Below are positions 1 through 8,321 of a stretch of 64,000 nucleotides of DNA, piece after piece. Source of the DNA: Mycobacterium sp. 236(2023). Its GTDB lineage: Bacteria > Actinomycetota > Actinomycetes > Mycobacteriales > Mycobacteriaceae. The notes beneath the pieces are model-generated. The model had not been told where the DNA came from. It searched no databases and saw nothing but the letters and a program-made list of their open reading frames with translations. Each line of letters begins with the position of its first letter. Within the stretch, counting starts at the first letter, position 1. Position numbers and translations under genes: made by a program. The stretch spans positions 152,666-216,665 of the forward strand of contig NZ_JARSBP010000010.1 of NCBI RefSeq assembly GCF_029623955.1. The letters are read 5' to 3'.

Positions 1-874
1 CGAGGATGCCCTGCTTGGCGCCGAGGTCACCGAGGGTGATCTCACGGCCACCAGCGAAGCGCAGCATCGTGCGGGGCAGCGCCAGCCGGAACGCGGCAAC
101 GGCCTTGAGCGCCTCCGACGCCGGCAACACCTCAAGATCCCCGAACGGGGTGCCCGGGCGTGGATTGAGGAAGTTCAGCGGAACCTCGTGCGGGTCGAGC
201 TCGGCGAGGTTGGCGGCGAACTCGGCACGCTGCTCCAGCGTTTCACCCATGCCGAGGATTCCGCCGCAGCACACCTCCATGCCGGCATCGCGCACCATTT
301 GCAGTGTGCCCCAACGCTCTTCCCACGAGTGGGTGGTGACGACGTTGGTGAAGAACGAGCGCGCGGTCTCGAGGTTGTGGTTGTAGCGGTGCACACCCAT
401 CGCCGAGAGCTGCTCAACCTGGTCCTGGGTGAGCATGCCCAGCGAGCACGCGATCTGGATGTTCACCTCGTTGCGGATCGCTTCGATACCCGCAGCGACC
501 TGCGCCAGCAGCCGCTCGTCGGGTCCACGCACCGCAGCAACGATGCAGAACTCGGTGGCGCCGGTCTTCGCGGTCTGCTTGGCGGCCTCGACGAGGCTCG
601 GGATATCCAGCCAGGCGCTGCGCACCGGGGAGGCGAAAAGACCTGACTGCGAACAGAAGTGGCAGTCCTCGGGGCAGCCGCCGGTCTTGAGGCTGATGAT
701 GCCCTCGACCTCGACATCGGGACCACACCACTTCATCCGGACCTCGTGCGCGAGTTCCAGCAGGGCGTCGAGCTGGTCGTCAGGCAACTGCAGCACCTGA
801 AGCGTCTGGTCCTGATCGAGTCCTTCGCCACGCTCAAGCACCTGCTCGCGCGCTTGAACCAGAATGTCCGTCAC
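1..874 (-). CDS. bioB: Biotin synthase BioB (3' end beyond the window)
   Basis: Radical-SAM enzyme that inserts sulfur into dethiobiotin, the last step of biotin synthesis. The minus-strand frame starts VTDILVQAREQVLERGEG. It contains the cluster-binding CPEDCHFCSQS motif (CxxxCxxC), then YNHNLETA and CCGGILGMGE, all typical of BioB. About 291 codons are visible; the C-terminus runs off the left edge. The GTG at 874 was chosen because GAGGAGGG lies about 7 nt upstream. The gene is divergent from bioQ, and a BioQ operator lies 17 bp upstream of its start. In this genus bioB transcription is expected to be repressed by BioQ. Function is certain; only the end is missing. Confidence 0.97.
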   Translation of the reverse strand, partial: MTDILVQAREQVLERGEGLDQDQTLQVLQLPDDQLDALLELAHEVRMKWCGPDVEVEGIISLKTGGCPEDCHFCSQSGLFASPVRSAWLDIPSLVEAAKQTAKTGATEFCIVAAVRGPDERLLAQVAAGIEAIRNEVNIQIACSLGMLTQDQVEQLSAMGVHRYNHNLETARSFFTNVVTTHSWEERWGTLQMVRDAGMEVCCGGILGMGETLEQRAEFAANLAELDPHEVPLNFLNPRPGTPFGDLEVLPASEALKAVAAFRLALPRTMLRFAGGREITLGDLGAKQGIL

Positions 875-891
875 CTAGGTCGCCCTCCTCT

Positions 892-904
892 TGAACACCG
901 TTCA
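892..904. promoter_or_regulatory. BioQ operator between bioB and bioQ
   Basis: TGAACACCGTTCA is an inverted repeat (TGAAC-N3-GTTCA) placed between the divergent starts of bioB (874) and bioQ (920). The same 20-base block, including flanks, recurs at 4790-4809 before bioF. It fits the published BioQ-type operator of mycobacteria and corynebacteria. A -10-like TAGGGT at 908-913 lies just beside it, six bases before the bioQ GTG, so binding here should block the bioQ promoter (autoregulation) and the bioB promoter together. Confidence 0.85.
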
Positions 905-919
905 GGTTAGGGTATCGGC

Positions 920-1528
920 GTGCAGCTCCACAAACGCGACGTGGTCGACATGGCCACCTCACTGCTGGACAACTACGGCATCGCCGACCTGTCGATGCGG
1001 CGCCTGGCCCGCGAGCTGAACGTCTCCCCCGGCGCCCTCTACTGGCATTTCGCCAACAAGCAGCAGCTCCTCGGCGCGGTCGCCGACCGGATTCTGCAAC
1101 CGGTGGGCGCCATCGAGGGCGACTGGCGGACCCGCGTCGAAGCCGCCTGCACGCAACTCCGCGACGCACTGCTGTCGCACACCGACGGCGCCGAGCTCGT
1201 GTCGGCCAGTTTTGCCGCCGGACAGTCGAAAACCATGACGGCGGTACTGGCGAGGCTCACCCGCGATGCCAGTGACGCCGGTGTGGCGCCCGAGCACGCC
1301 GAGTTGGCCGCCCGCACCGTGATCTATTATGTGCTCGGATTCACCGCCGACGAACAATCCCGGCTGCAGTGGGACGCGGCAGGCGCCGATGTCGGGCCGA
1401 CCGTGTGGGACGAGGATCCGAGCACCCGGTTCGCGTTCGGGCTGCGGCTGCTCACCGACGGCATCGCCACGCACAGCGAAAGTGTGTCCAACAGCGTTTC
1501 CGACTCGATTGTTCAGAATCCGCGGTAG
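920..1528 (+). CDS. bioQ: TetR-family biotin regulator BioQ
   Basis: TetR-type repressor of biotin synthesis genes. The 202-residue protein has an N-terminal HTH at about residues 20-50 (IADLSMRRLARELNVSPGAL then YWHFANKQQLL) and a helical C-terminal ligand/dimer domain. It is divergent from bioB with a perfect BioQ-type operator between them, and the same operator precedes bioF. That context, together with family knowledge of mycobacterial BioQ, gives the name. The GTG start at 920 follows a -10-like TAGGGT by six bases and has no Shine-Dalgarno, which suggests a leaderless mRNA. In known BioQ the signal is biotin status, probably not direct biotin binding; that is not visible here. Confidence 0.9.
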   Translation: MQLHKRDVVDMATSLLDNYGIADLSMRRLARELNVSPGALYWHFANKQQLLGAVADRILQPVGAIEGDWRTRVEAACTQLRDALLSHTDGAELVSASFAAGQSKTMTAVLARLTRDASDAGVAPEHAELAARTVIYYVLGFTADEQSRLQWDAAGADVGPTVWDEDPSTRFAFGLRLLTDGIATHSESVSNSVSDSIVQNPR

Positions 1529-1671
1529 TTCGCGACGTCGCGCATCCACTGCGGATCGCCGCCGTCGACGACGGCGCCGATGACCGCGATCGACGTTGTC
1601 GTCCACCAGTGCATGCGGCCGGGGCTCCAGCTCGACGCCCGGCCGGCTTTCTCGTCCGAAGCCTTAGCCAC
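1513..1671 (-). CDS. Small hypothetical protein, tail-to-tail with bioQ
   Basis: A 52-codon frame, GTG start at 1671, ending 16 bp inside the 3' end of bioQ on the other strand. From about codon 20 nearly every third position is G or C (for example ATG CAC TGG TGG ACG ACA), as expected for coding sequence in this genome. A TACCTT (-10-like, 1680-1685) lies 8 bases before the GTG, matching the leaderless layout of other genes here. The protein has a tryptophan-rich MHWWTTTSIAV segment and ends WMRDVANYRGF. No family is recognised. The frame is open further upstream to 1791 but codon use there is poor. It could also be a gene remnant. Confidence 0.38.
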   Translation of the reverse strand: MAKASDEKAGRASSWSPGRMHWWTTTSIAVIGAVVDGGDPQWMRDVANYRGF

Positions 1672-1762
1672 TGAGGCGTAAGGTACCCCCAGCATCGGCT
1701 GCGCGCGAAAGAATCTGGCCGACTTCAACACTGGATTGCCTGCGGATCGCTGACGAACATCG

Positions 1763-2413
1763 ATGGACATGACCGAATCCATCTGGGCCACATGGCATGA
1801 CAGCTACAGCGATCCAGAATCCGAGGTCTCGCACCGGCTGGTCCATGTCCGGCGGCGCCTCTCCGATGCCCTCGACGCCGCCCCGCCCGGCCCGATCAGG
1901 TTGATCAGTCTGTGCGCGGGCGAGGGTCGCGATGTTCTCGGGGTCCTGCCCGCCCATCCCCGACGCCCGGACGTGATCGCTCGCCTCGTCGAACTCAATC
2001 CCGACGTCGCCGCGGTCGCGCGCGCGTCGGCGGCTGCTGCGGGCCTCGACAACGTCGAGGTCGTCACGGGCGACGCAGCGCTCGTCGCCGCCTACGCGGA
2101 CCTCGCACCTGCCGACGTCGTCTTGGCCTGCGGCATCTTCGGCAATGTCGACGACGCGGCCATCCGCGCCACCATCGACGGACTCCGGCAACTCAGCAAG
2201 CGAGGTGCGACGGTACTTTGGACGCGCAGCCGGCGCACGCCCGACGTCACAACAGACGTGCGGAGATGGTTCTCCGAAGTTGGCTTCGAGGAGGTCGGCT
2301 TCGACGTCGAGGACGGTCGCGACTTCAGCGTCGGCACACAACGTTTCGCAGGCGAAACACCACCTCTCGACGTCACTGCAAAGCTGTTCGAGTTCCTGCC
2401 AGACAAACGCTGA
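1763..2413 (+). CDS. Class I SAM-dependent methyltransferase
   Basis: Predicted 216-residue cytosolic methyltransferase. A Rossmann-type motif I is seen as LISLCAGEGRDVLG (residues about 46-59), followed by an acidic motif II (VELNPD) and a motif near GDAALVAAYADLAPADVV. The substrate cannot be read from the sequence. It lies between bioQ and the bioD-linked phosphoesterase, converging on the latter with a gap of 14 bp, so it is probably a single-gene unit. The ATG at 1763 gives the longest sensible protein; a second ATG lies two codons on. No Shine-Dalgarno is obvious. Its position inside the biotin block does not by itself imply a biotin role: it lacks clear BioC features. Confidence 0.75.
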   Translation: MDMTESIWATWHDSYSDPESEVSHRLVHVRRRLSDALDAAPPGPIRLISLCAGEGRDVLGVLPAHPRRPDVIARLVELNPDVAAVARASAAAAGLDNVEVVTGDAALVAAYADLAPADVVLACGIFGNVDDAAIRATIDGLRQLSKRGATVLWTRSRRTPDVTTDVRRWFSEVGFEEVGFDVEDGRDFSVGTQRFAGETPPLDVTAKLFEFLPDKR

Positions 2414-2427
2414 CGCGGGTCGGGCGG

Positions 2428-2952
2428 TCAATCGATCGGATACTCGCACCTGGCGTTGCCGTCCCAGTGCCGCAGCCCGACAGCGGTGGCACCGATGTCC
2501 TGGGTGACACTCGCCAGAGCCAACGCGGTGGGCAGCTGATCGGAGGGGATTCGCCGCGCCAGCGTCACATGCGGCGTCCAATGACCCGGAACTGCGTGCG
2601 GGAGCGGGGTTTCCGTCATATGGGGTCGGCAGACCCGATTCACCTCGGCCTGCAGCTCCAACAAATCCGCCGACGGCACCACCAACCGCACGAGGGTCAC
2701 CGACCGGCCGCCGCCGAACACCATCGGCGCGCCGAGGACGCACCGAAACGGCAGGCGGTCAAGCAGCGGGCACAATGCGTCGTTGACCGCGTCATCCATG
2801 TCGCCGGCCACCGTCAGCGTGACGTGCGGCCGGTTGGTCGGGGACCGATGGCCGGCCAGGCTTCGAATGCCGTTCTGCGCCAGTTCGTCCCACGCCTGGC
2901 GGACCGCCGCGTCGGTGTCCGCGTCGAACAGCAGCTCGACGGAGTGGACCAT
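2428..2952 (-). CDS. 2'-5' RNA ligase/2H phosphoesterase family protein
   Basis: 174-residue protein with two H-x-T motifs, RPHVTL (about residue 42) and TPHVTL (about residue 126). These are the paired catalytic motifs of the 2H phosphoesterase superfamily. Members act on 2'-5' or cyclic phosphodiesters of RNA; the true substrate is unknown. The ATG at 2952 overlaps the bioD stop codon by one base (TGATG), so translation is coupled to bioD. The same neighbour follows bioD in M. tuberculosis (Rv1571). It is likely the last gene of the bioA-bioF-bioD transcript. The frame extends upstream inside bioD but that part is shadow. Confidence 0.85.
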   Translation of the reverse strand: MVHSVELLFDADTDAAVRQAWDELAQNGIRSLAGHRSPTNRPHVTLTVAGDMDDAVNDALCPLLDRLPFRCVLGAPMVFGGGRSVTLVRLVVPSADLLELQAEVNRVCRPHMTETPLPHAVPGHWTPHVTLARRIPSDQLPTALALASVTQDIGATAVGLRHWDGNARCEYPID

Positions 2953-3632
2953 CAGACTGCGAGGCTCTCCACCCACGACCGGTCGAATGCCTGGGCGCTG
3001 ATCCGCTCGAAATCCGGCGCGCCCAGCGATCCGACCCCCGCGGGCAGCGCGGCGCGCACCGGCGCCAGCCTCGCCAGCGCGTCGCGGTTGTCGATCTCGG
3101 CAACGCCCGGCTGCGCCGGCCACGAGCCGATCGCCAACCCCGCACTGGAAACGTCCTTGTGCGCCAATGCCTCCAACGTCAGCACGGTGTGGTTGAGGGT
3201 GCCGAGACCGGGCGCGACCACAGTCAGGACCGGCGCCTGCACATCCACCGCGAGATCGCGCAGCGTCACACCCCCCGCGCCGATCTCGACCAGCAGCCCT
3301 CCGGCACCTTCGACCAGCGTGAGCCTGCCCGGACGATGAGCTGCGGCGACCAGGTCACGCAACGCAGCCCTCGTCGGCAACTCGGCTCCGGCCCGCTGCG
3401 CGGCGGCCAGCGGCGCCAGTGGTTCGGGAAACTTTGCAAGAGAATGCACGTCGAAGACCCCCGCGAGGCGCGACACCTCGGCGAGGTCGTCGTCTCCGTC
3501 CTGCGTGCCCGTCTGCACGGGCTTGCATACCGCGACGTCGATGCCGGCAAGACGGGCATGACATGCCAGCGCCGCTGTGACGACGGTCTTTCCGATACCG
3601 GTCCCTGTTCCGGTGACGACGAGGACACTCAC
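2952..3632 (-). CDS. bioD: Dethiobiotin synthetase BioD
   Basis: ATP-dependent carboxylation and ring closure of 7,8-diaminopelargonic acid to dethiobiotin. The 226-residue protein opens with the P-loop VVTGTGTGIGKTVVTAALAC, diagnostic for BioD, followed by CKPVQTGT and VEGAGGLLVEIG, the conserved substrate and metal-binding stretches. The GTG start shares four bases (GTGA) with the bioF stop, and the stop overlaps the next ATG. This indicates one bioF-bioD-phosphoesterase transcript. It should be controlled with bioF by the BioQ operator at 4791-4803. Confidence 0.95.
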   Translation of the reverse strand: MSVLVVTGTGTGIGKTVVTAALACHARLAGIDVAVCKPVQTGTQDGDDDLAEVSRLAGVFDVHSLAKFPEPLAPLAAAQRAGAELPTRAALRDLVAAAHRPGRLTLVEGAGGLLVEIGAGGVTLRDLAVDVQAPVLTVVAPGLGTLNHTVLTLEALAHKDVSSAGLAIGSWPAQPGVAEIDNRDALARLAPVRAALPAGVGSLGAPDFERISAQAFDRSWVESLAV

Positions 3633-4771
3633 GCCTGCGAAAGCACCTCCGTCAGCACGTGGCGAGCCAGTGCCATCTCGTCGTCGGTCAGCGACGCCCG
3701 GGCCGTCAACCGCAGCCGGGAAGTTCCCTCCGGGACGGTCGGCGGGCGGAAGCAGCCGACGCGGACCCCGCGATCGAGGCAGGCGGCCGCAGCCGCGAAG
3801 GCGACCTCGGGGTCACCGAGTATTACCGACACCACCGCCGACGCCGGGGTTTCGGCGACGTCGCAGATCGACGCCAGGGTGGCCGCGTGGCACAGCACGC
3901 GTTGCGCCCGCCACGGTTCGTCGACGAGTAGCCGCAACGCCGCGTGCGCCGCGCCGACCGCCGCCGGCGCCAGGCCGGTGTCGAAGATGAACGGACGTGC
4001 CGCGTCGATGAGATGGGCCCGCACCGCCGCGGGCCCGAGCACCACCCCGCCCTGGCTGCCCAGCGCCTTCGACAGCGTCGTCGTCATCACGACATCCGGT
4101 GCGCCGGCCAGCCCGACCTCGTCGAGCAGACCGCGACCGCCGTCGCCGCGCACGCCGAGGCCGTGGGCCTCGTCCACGATCAGCAGCGCACCGTGTCTGC
4201 GGCAGGCGTCGTGCAGATCGCGCAGCGGAGCCAGATCACCATCGGCGGAGAACACCGAGTCGGTGACGACGACGGCCCGCTCTTCGGAACGCGACGCGAG
4301 CGCCTGTTCGACCGCGGACGCGTCGTTGTGCGGGGTGACGACCACCCGCGCGCGCGACAGTCGGCACGCGTCGACCAGGGAGGCGTGGGTATAGGCGTCG
4401 GACACCAACAGCGACCCAGGCCCCGACAGGGCGACGACGGCGCCGAGGTTGGCGGTATATCCGGAAGAGAACACCAGCGCCGACGCAGCGCCGACGAACG
4501 ACGCGAGCGCGTTCTCGAATTCCTCGTGCAGTTCGGTGTTGCCGGTGACCAGCCGGGACCCGGTCGATCCGGCGCCCCAGGTGCGCAACGCGGCGACGCC
4601 GCCGTCGATCACCTCCGGATGCTGCGACAGCCCCAGATAGTCATTGGAGGCCAGATCAAGCTCGGCACCCACCGGCGGACGGGTGCGCAAAGCGCGCCGC
4701 AATCCGGCGGCCCGGCGCTGCGTCTCGACCTCGTCGAGCCACGCCAGCGGGGAAAGACCAACGCGCGTCAC
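3629..4771 (-). CDS. bioF: 8-amino-7-oxononanoate synthase BioF
   Basis: PLP enzyme that condenses pimeloyl thioester with L-alanine to give 8-amino-7-oxononanoate (KAPA). About 380 residues. Seen motifs include LDLASNDYLGLSQHPEV, GSTGSRLVTGN, the aldehyde-pocket IVDEAHGLGVRG and the PLP lysine in TTTLSKALGSQGGVV, all usual for the family. The GTG at 4771 is preferred because AAGGGGG lies 6 nt upstream; the longer TTG start at 4789 would run into the BioQ operator. bioA lies just upstream on the same strand, and bioD overlaps by 4 nt downstream. It likely has its own BioQ-controlled promoter as well as readthrough from bioA. Confidence 0.95.
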   Translation of the reverse strand: MTRVGLSPLAWLDEVETQRRAAGLRRALRTRPPVGAELDLASNDYLGLSQHPEVIDGGVAALRTWGAGSTGSRLVTGNTELHEEFENALASFVGAASALVFSSGYTANLGAVVALSGPGSLLVSDAYTHASLVDACRLSRARVVVTPHNDASAVEQALASRSEERAVVVTDSVFSADGDLAPLRDLHDACRRHGALLIVDEAHGLGVRGDGGRGLLDEVGLAGAPDVVMTTTLSKALGSQGGVVLGPAAVRAHLIDAARPFIFDTGLAPAAVGAAHAALRLLVDEPWRAQRVLCHAATLASICDVAETPASAVVSVILGDPEVAFAAAAACLDRGVRVGCFRPPTVPEGTSRLRLTARASLTDDEMALARHVLTEVLSQA

Positions 4772-4790
4772 AGGTGCCCCCTTCGGCAAT

Positions 4791-4803
4791 TGAACACCGT
4801 TCA
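4791..4803. promoter_or_regulatory. BioQ operator before bioF, overlapping the bioA stop codon
   Basis: A second exact TGAACACCGTTCA box, 20 bp upstream of the chosen bioF start. The flanks also match the bioB/bioQ copy for 20 bases. Its last three bases on the plus strand are the complement of the bioA TGA stop, so coding and operator sequence are merged. Repression here would affect bioF-bioD and the downstream phosphoesterase but not initiation at bioA. Confidence 0.82.
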
Positions 4804-6102
4804 GGTTAGTGCACGTGCGACCTCGATCATCGCGGAGGTGATCTGCGCGATCTCGGCGGCCGTACAGATATAGGGCGGCATGACGTAGATGAGATTGCGA
4901 AACGGCCGAAGCCAGACGCCGTGCTCGATGGCGACGGGCGTCGCGATGCCCAGGTCGACCGGCCGGTCCAACTCGATGACACCGATCGCGCCGAGAACCC
5001 GCACGTCAGCGACATTCGGTAGCGCCCCGGTGGGCGCCAGCCCGGTCCGCAGACCCTCTTCGATGGCCTGAACCTGCGTCTTCCAGTCGCCCGAGAGCAG
5101 CAGTTCCACCGAGGCCACGCTGACGGCGCACGCAAGCGCATTGGCCATGAAGGTGGGTCCGTGCATCAGCGCACCCGGCGCGTTCCCGCTGATCGTGTCG
5201 GCGACATCGCGCGTGCACAGCGTTGCGGCCAGCGTCAGATAGCCGCCCGTCAGCGCCTTGCCGACACACATGATGTCGGGGCACACCCCTGCGTGGTCGG
5301 CAGCGAACATCGCACCCGTGCGGCCGAAACCCGTGGCGATCTCGTCGAAAATCAGCAGTACGCCGTGCTCATCGCACAGCCTGCGCAGGTCCACCAGATA
5401 CCGCGGGTCGTGGAATCGCATGCCGCCCGCGCCCTGCACGACAGGTTCGACGATGACGGCCGCCAGCTCGTCGGCGTGCCGCGCGAGTTGGGCTGCGAAC
5501 TCCGCGACATAGTCCGCGTCGTACTCCGCGGGCACCGGCGGCGCGAACACCTGATCGGCCAGCAGCGAGTTCTCCCCCGTCCAGATCTCGTGCATGCCGC
5601 CCTGCGGATCGCACACGCTCATCGGGGTGAACGTGTCACCGTGGTAGCCGCCGCGCCATGTCATCAGCCGGCTCTTGCCGGGATGGCCGCTGCTGCGCCA
5701 GTACTGCAGCGCCATCTTGACCGCGACCTCCACCGAGACCGAACCGGAATCGCTGAAGAACACCGTCTCCAGACCGTCGGGTGTGACCTCGACAAGCAGT
5801 TGCGCCAGCCGCGCGGCAGGCTCATGGGTGAGACCGCCGAACATGACGTGGTTCATCGTCGCGAGTTGCCGCGTGATCGCCGCATCCAGCTCGGGATGGG
5901 CGTGGCCGTGGACGGCGGTCCACCACGACGCCATCGCGTCGAGCACCTCGACCTCGCGACCATCGTGGACCAGGGTCAACCACGCGCCGCGCGCCCCCAC
6001 CGCCACGACCGGTGAGAGCGCGTCCTCACCGATCGGGCTGTACGGATGCCAGATGTGAGCGGCGTCAATGGCGCTGATCTCGGCGGGCCTCAACGCAGAC
6101 AC
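4801..6102 (-). CDS. bioA: Adenosylmethionine-8-amino-7-oxononanoate aminotransferase BioA
   Basis: PLP aminotransferase that uses SAM as amino donor to convert KAPA to diaminopelargonic acid. The 433-residue protein shows HIWHPYSPIG near the N-terminus, DAMASWWTAVHGHAHPELD, GYHGDTFTPMSVCDP, the PLP aspartate in LLIFDEIATGFGRTG and the lysine in VGKALTGGYLTLAATLCT. Start GTG at 6102: TAATCT lies 7 nt upstream on the same strand, suggesting leaderless transcription. The longer frame would enter the divergent acyltransferase gene. No BioQ box lies upstream of bioA, unlike bioF and bioB/bioQ. Confidence 0.95.
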   Translation of the reverse strand: MSALRPAEISAIDAAHIWHPYSPIGEDALSPVVAVGARGAWLTLVHDGREVEVLDAMASWWTAVHGHAHPELDAAITRQLATMNHVMFGGLTHEPAARLAQLLVEVTPDGLETVFFSDSGSVSVEVAVKMALQYWRSSGHPGKSRLMTWRGGYHGDTFTPMSVCDPQGGMHEIWTGENSLLADQVFAPPVPAEYDADYVAEFAAQLARHADELAAVIVEPVVQGAGGMRFHDPRYLVDLRRLCDEHGVLLIFDEIATGFGRTGAMFAADHAGVCPDIMCVGKALTGGYLTLAATLCTRDVADTISGNAPGALMHGPTFMANALACAVSVASVELLLSGDWKTQVQAIEEGLRTGLAPTGALPNVADVRVLGAIGVIELDRPVDLGIATPVAIEHGVWLRPFRNLIYVMPPYICTAAEIAQITSAMIEVARALT

Positions 6103-6125
6103 CTTCGGTAGATTAGCCGTCGACC

Positions 6126-8321
6126 ATGATGACCCTTGCCCCCGCCCGACCGGCGAAGTCCGCCGCCAAGGGCCAGATCCCGTCTGCCCCGGCGCAGCCA
6201 GGTACCGGCATGGGAACACGCACGTCGGGTTTCTATCGGCACGATCTGGACGGCCTCCGGGGCGTGGCGATCGCTCTGGTCGCAGTCTTCCATGTGTGGT
6301 TCGGGCGGGTGTCCGGCGGCGTCGACGTCTTCCTCGTGCTGTCCGGCTTCTTCTTCGGCGGACGGTTGCTGCGCAACGCGCTGACCCCCGGCATGTCGCT
6401 GCGGCCGGTTCCCGAGATCACCCGGCTGATTCGACGCCTGCTCCCGGCACTGGTCGTCGTCCTCGCCGTCTCGGCGGTGCTGACGATCCTCATCCAGCCC
6501 GAGACCCGCTGGGAGGCCTTCGCCGATCAGAGCCTCGCGAGCCTCGGCTACTACCAGAACTGGGAACTGGCCAGCACGGCCGCCGACTACCTGCGCGCCG
6601 GAGAATCCGTCAGCCCGCTGCAACACATCTGGTCGATGTCGGTGCAGGGCCAGTTCTATATCGCGTTCCTTGCGCTGATCATGGTGTCGGCGTGGGTGTT
6701 CCGCCGCGTGTTCGGCAGGTACGCCCGGGCGGCGTTCGTGACCCTGCTCAGCGCGCTGACAATCGCGTCGTTCGTGTACGCGATCATCGCGCACAACACT
6801 GACCAGGCGACCGCCTACTACAACAGCTTCGCCCGAGCGTGGGAGCTGCTGCTCGGGGTGCTCGTCGGAGCAATGGTCACCTACGTGCGGTGGCCGATGT
6901 GGTTGCGCACCGTCTTCGCCGTCGTCGGGCTCGCCGCCATCCTGTCCTGTGGGGCGTTGATCGACGGCGTACACGAATTCCCCGGGCCGTGGGCTCTGGT
7001 CCCCGTCGGCGCGACACTGCTGTTCATCCTGTCCGCGGCCAACCGCTACGCCGATCCCCACACGGGCGGGCGCATCCCGGCGCCGAACCGACTGCTGGCT
7101 TCCAAACCCTTCGTGGCGCTGGGGGCGATGGCCTACGCGCTGTATCTGTGGCACTGGCCGCTGCTGATCTTCTATCTCGCCTACGTCGGCAACTCTCGGG
7201 TGAACTTCGTCGAAGGGGCGGTGATCCTGCTCGTTTCCGGCGTGCTGGCCTGGCTGACGACCCGCTACGTCGAAGAGCCACTGCGCGCCCGCGGCGCCCC
7301 GGCCAGGTCCGCCGCCGCCCCCAAACCTCCGCTGCGTACCAGGCTGCGCAGGCCAACCATCGTGCTGGGCTCCGCCGTCGCACTGCTCGGCGTGGCGTTG
7401 ACGGCGACGTCATTCACCTGGCGCGAGCACGTCACCGTGCTGCGCGCCAACGGCAAAGAGCTCTCCAGCCTTTCGATCCGCGACTACCCCGGCGCCCGCG
7501 CACTGATCAACAACGCCAAAGTTCCGAAGCTCCCGATGCGGCCCACCGTCCTGGAAGCCAAGGACGACCTCCCCGAATCCACCACCGACGGCTGCATCAG
7601 CGACTTCGACAACGTCGGGATCATCAACTGCACCTACGGTGACAAGGCGGCCACCCGCACCATCGCTCTCGCGGGGGGTTCGCACGCCGAGCACTGGATC
7701 ACCGCACTGGATCTGCTGGGCCGCATGCACAACTTCAAGGTGGTCACCTACCTGAAGATGGGCTGCCCCCTCACGACGGAGGGGAACCCGCTGGTGATGG
7801 GCGACAACCGCCCGTACCCGAAGTGCCGGGAGTGGAACGAGCGGGTGATGCCGCGGATCATCGCCGACAAGCCCGACTTCGTGTTCACCACGTCCACCCG
7901 ACCGTGGAACATCAAACCGGGCGACGTGATGCCCTCCAGCTATCTCGGCATCTGGCAGGAGTTCTCCGACAACGACATTCCGATCCTGGCGATGCGGGAC
8001 ACCCCCTGGATGGTGCGCGACGGCGAGCCGTTCTTCCCGTCGGATTGCCTGGCCGACGGCGGCGACGCCATCTCGTGCGGGATCGAACGTTCCGAAGTAC
8101 TGTCGGACCACAACCCGACCCTGGATTACCTGAAACGGTTCCCGATGCTCAAGCCGCTCGACATGAGCGATGCGGTGTGTCGATCCGACTACTGCCGAGC
8201 TGTGGAGGGAAATGTGTTGCTGTATCACGACGCTCACCACATCTCGTCGACGTACATGCGCACGATGGTCAACGAGCTGGGTCGCCAGATCGGTGCTGCG
8301 ACAGGCTGGTGGACCGCCTGA
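6126..8321 (+). CDS. Membrane acyltransferase with C-terminal SGNH domain (OafA-like)
   Basis: 731-residue integral membrane protein. The N-terminal two thirds is an acyltransferase-3 domain: HDLDGLRGVAIALVAVFHVW then GGVDVFLVLSGFFFGGRLL and about ten hydrophobic segments, ending near residue 420. The C-terminal extracytoplasmic part resembles SGNH hydrolases, with GGSHAEHW as block I and DAHHIS as the Asp-x-x-His block. The usual GDSH is GGSH here. Such proteins transfer acyl groups to cell-surface glycans or lipids; the acceptor is unknown. The ATG overlaps nothing upstream but shares a 23-bp divergent promoter space with bioA. Its stop overlaps the treX ATG (TGATG), so it is in the tre operon, as in M. 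tuberculosis (Rv1565c). Confidence 0.88.
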   Translation: MMTLAPARPAKSAAKGQIPSAPAQPGTGMGTRTSGFYRHDLDGLRGVAIALVAVFHVWFGRVSGGVDVFLVLSGFFFGGRLLRNALTPGMSLRPVPEITRLIRRLLPALVVVLAVSAVLTILIQPETRWEAFADQSLASLGYYQNWELASTAADYLRAGESVSPLQHIWSMSVQGQFYIAFLALIMVSAWVFRRVFGRYARAAFVTLLSALTIASFVYAIIAHNTDQATAYYNSFARAWELLLGVLVGAMVTYVRWPMWLRTVFAVVGLAAILSCGALIDGVHEFPGPWALVPVGATLLFILSAANRYADPHTGGRIPAPNRLLASKPFVALGAMAYALYLWHWPLLIFYLAYVGNSRVNFVEGAVILLVSGVLAWLTTRYVEEPLRARGAPARSAAAPKPPLRTRLRRPTIVLGSAVALLGVALTATSFTWREHVTVLRANGKELSSLSIRDYPGARALINNAKVPKLPMRPTVLEAKDDLPESTTDGCISDFDNVGIINCTYGDKAATRTIALAGGSHAEHWITALDLLGRMHNFKVVTYLKMGCPLTTEGNPLVMGDNRPYPKCREWNERVMPRIIADKPDFVFTTSTRPWNIKPGDVMPSSYLGIWQEFSDNDIPILAMRDTPWMVRDGEPFFPSDCLADGGDAISCGIERSEVLSDHNPTLDYLKRFPMLKPLDMSDAVCRSDYCRAVEGNVLLYHDAHHISSTYMRTMVNELGRQIGAATGWWTA

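Noticed and set aside
1664..2743. 359-codon minus-strand frame over the methyltransferase
   Set aside because: The plus-strand frame has a clear SAM motif; the opposite frame has none.
4772..4789. TTG start for bioF
   Set aside because: It would lie next to and before the BioQ operator without a ribosome site; GTG 4771 has AAGGGGG upstream.
7823..8320. Long in-frame extension of treX upstream of 8321
   Set aside because: It is antisense-free shadow inside the acyltransferase gene; the ATG overlapping the upstream stop (TGATG) and the family N-terminus favour 8321.
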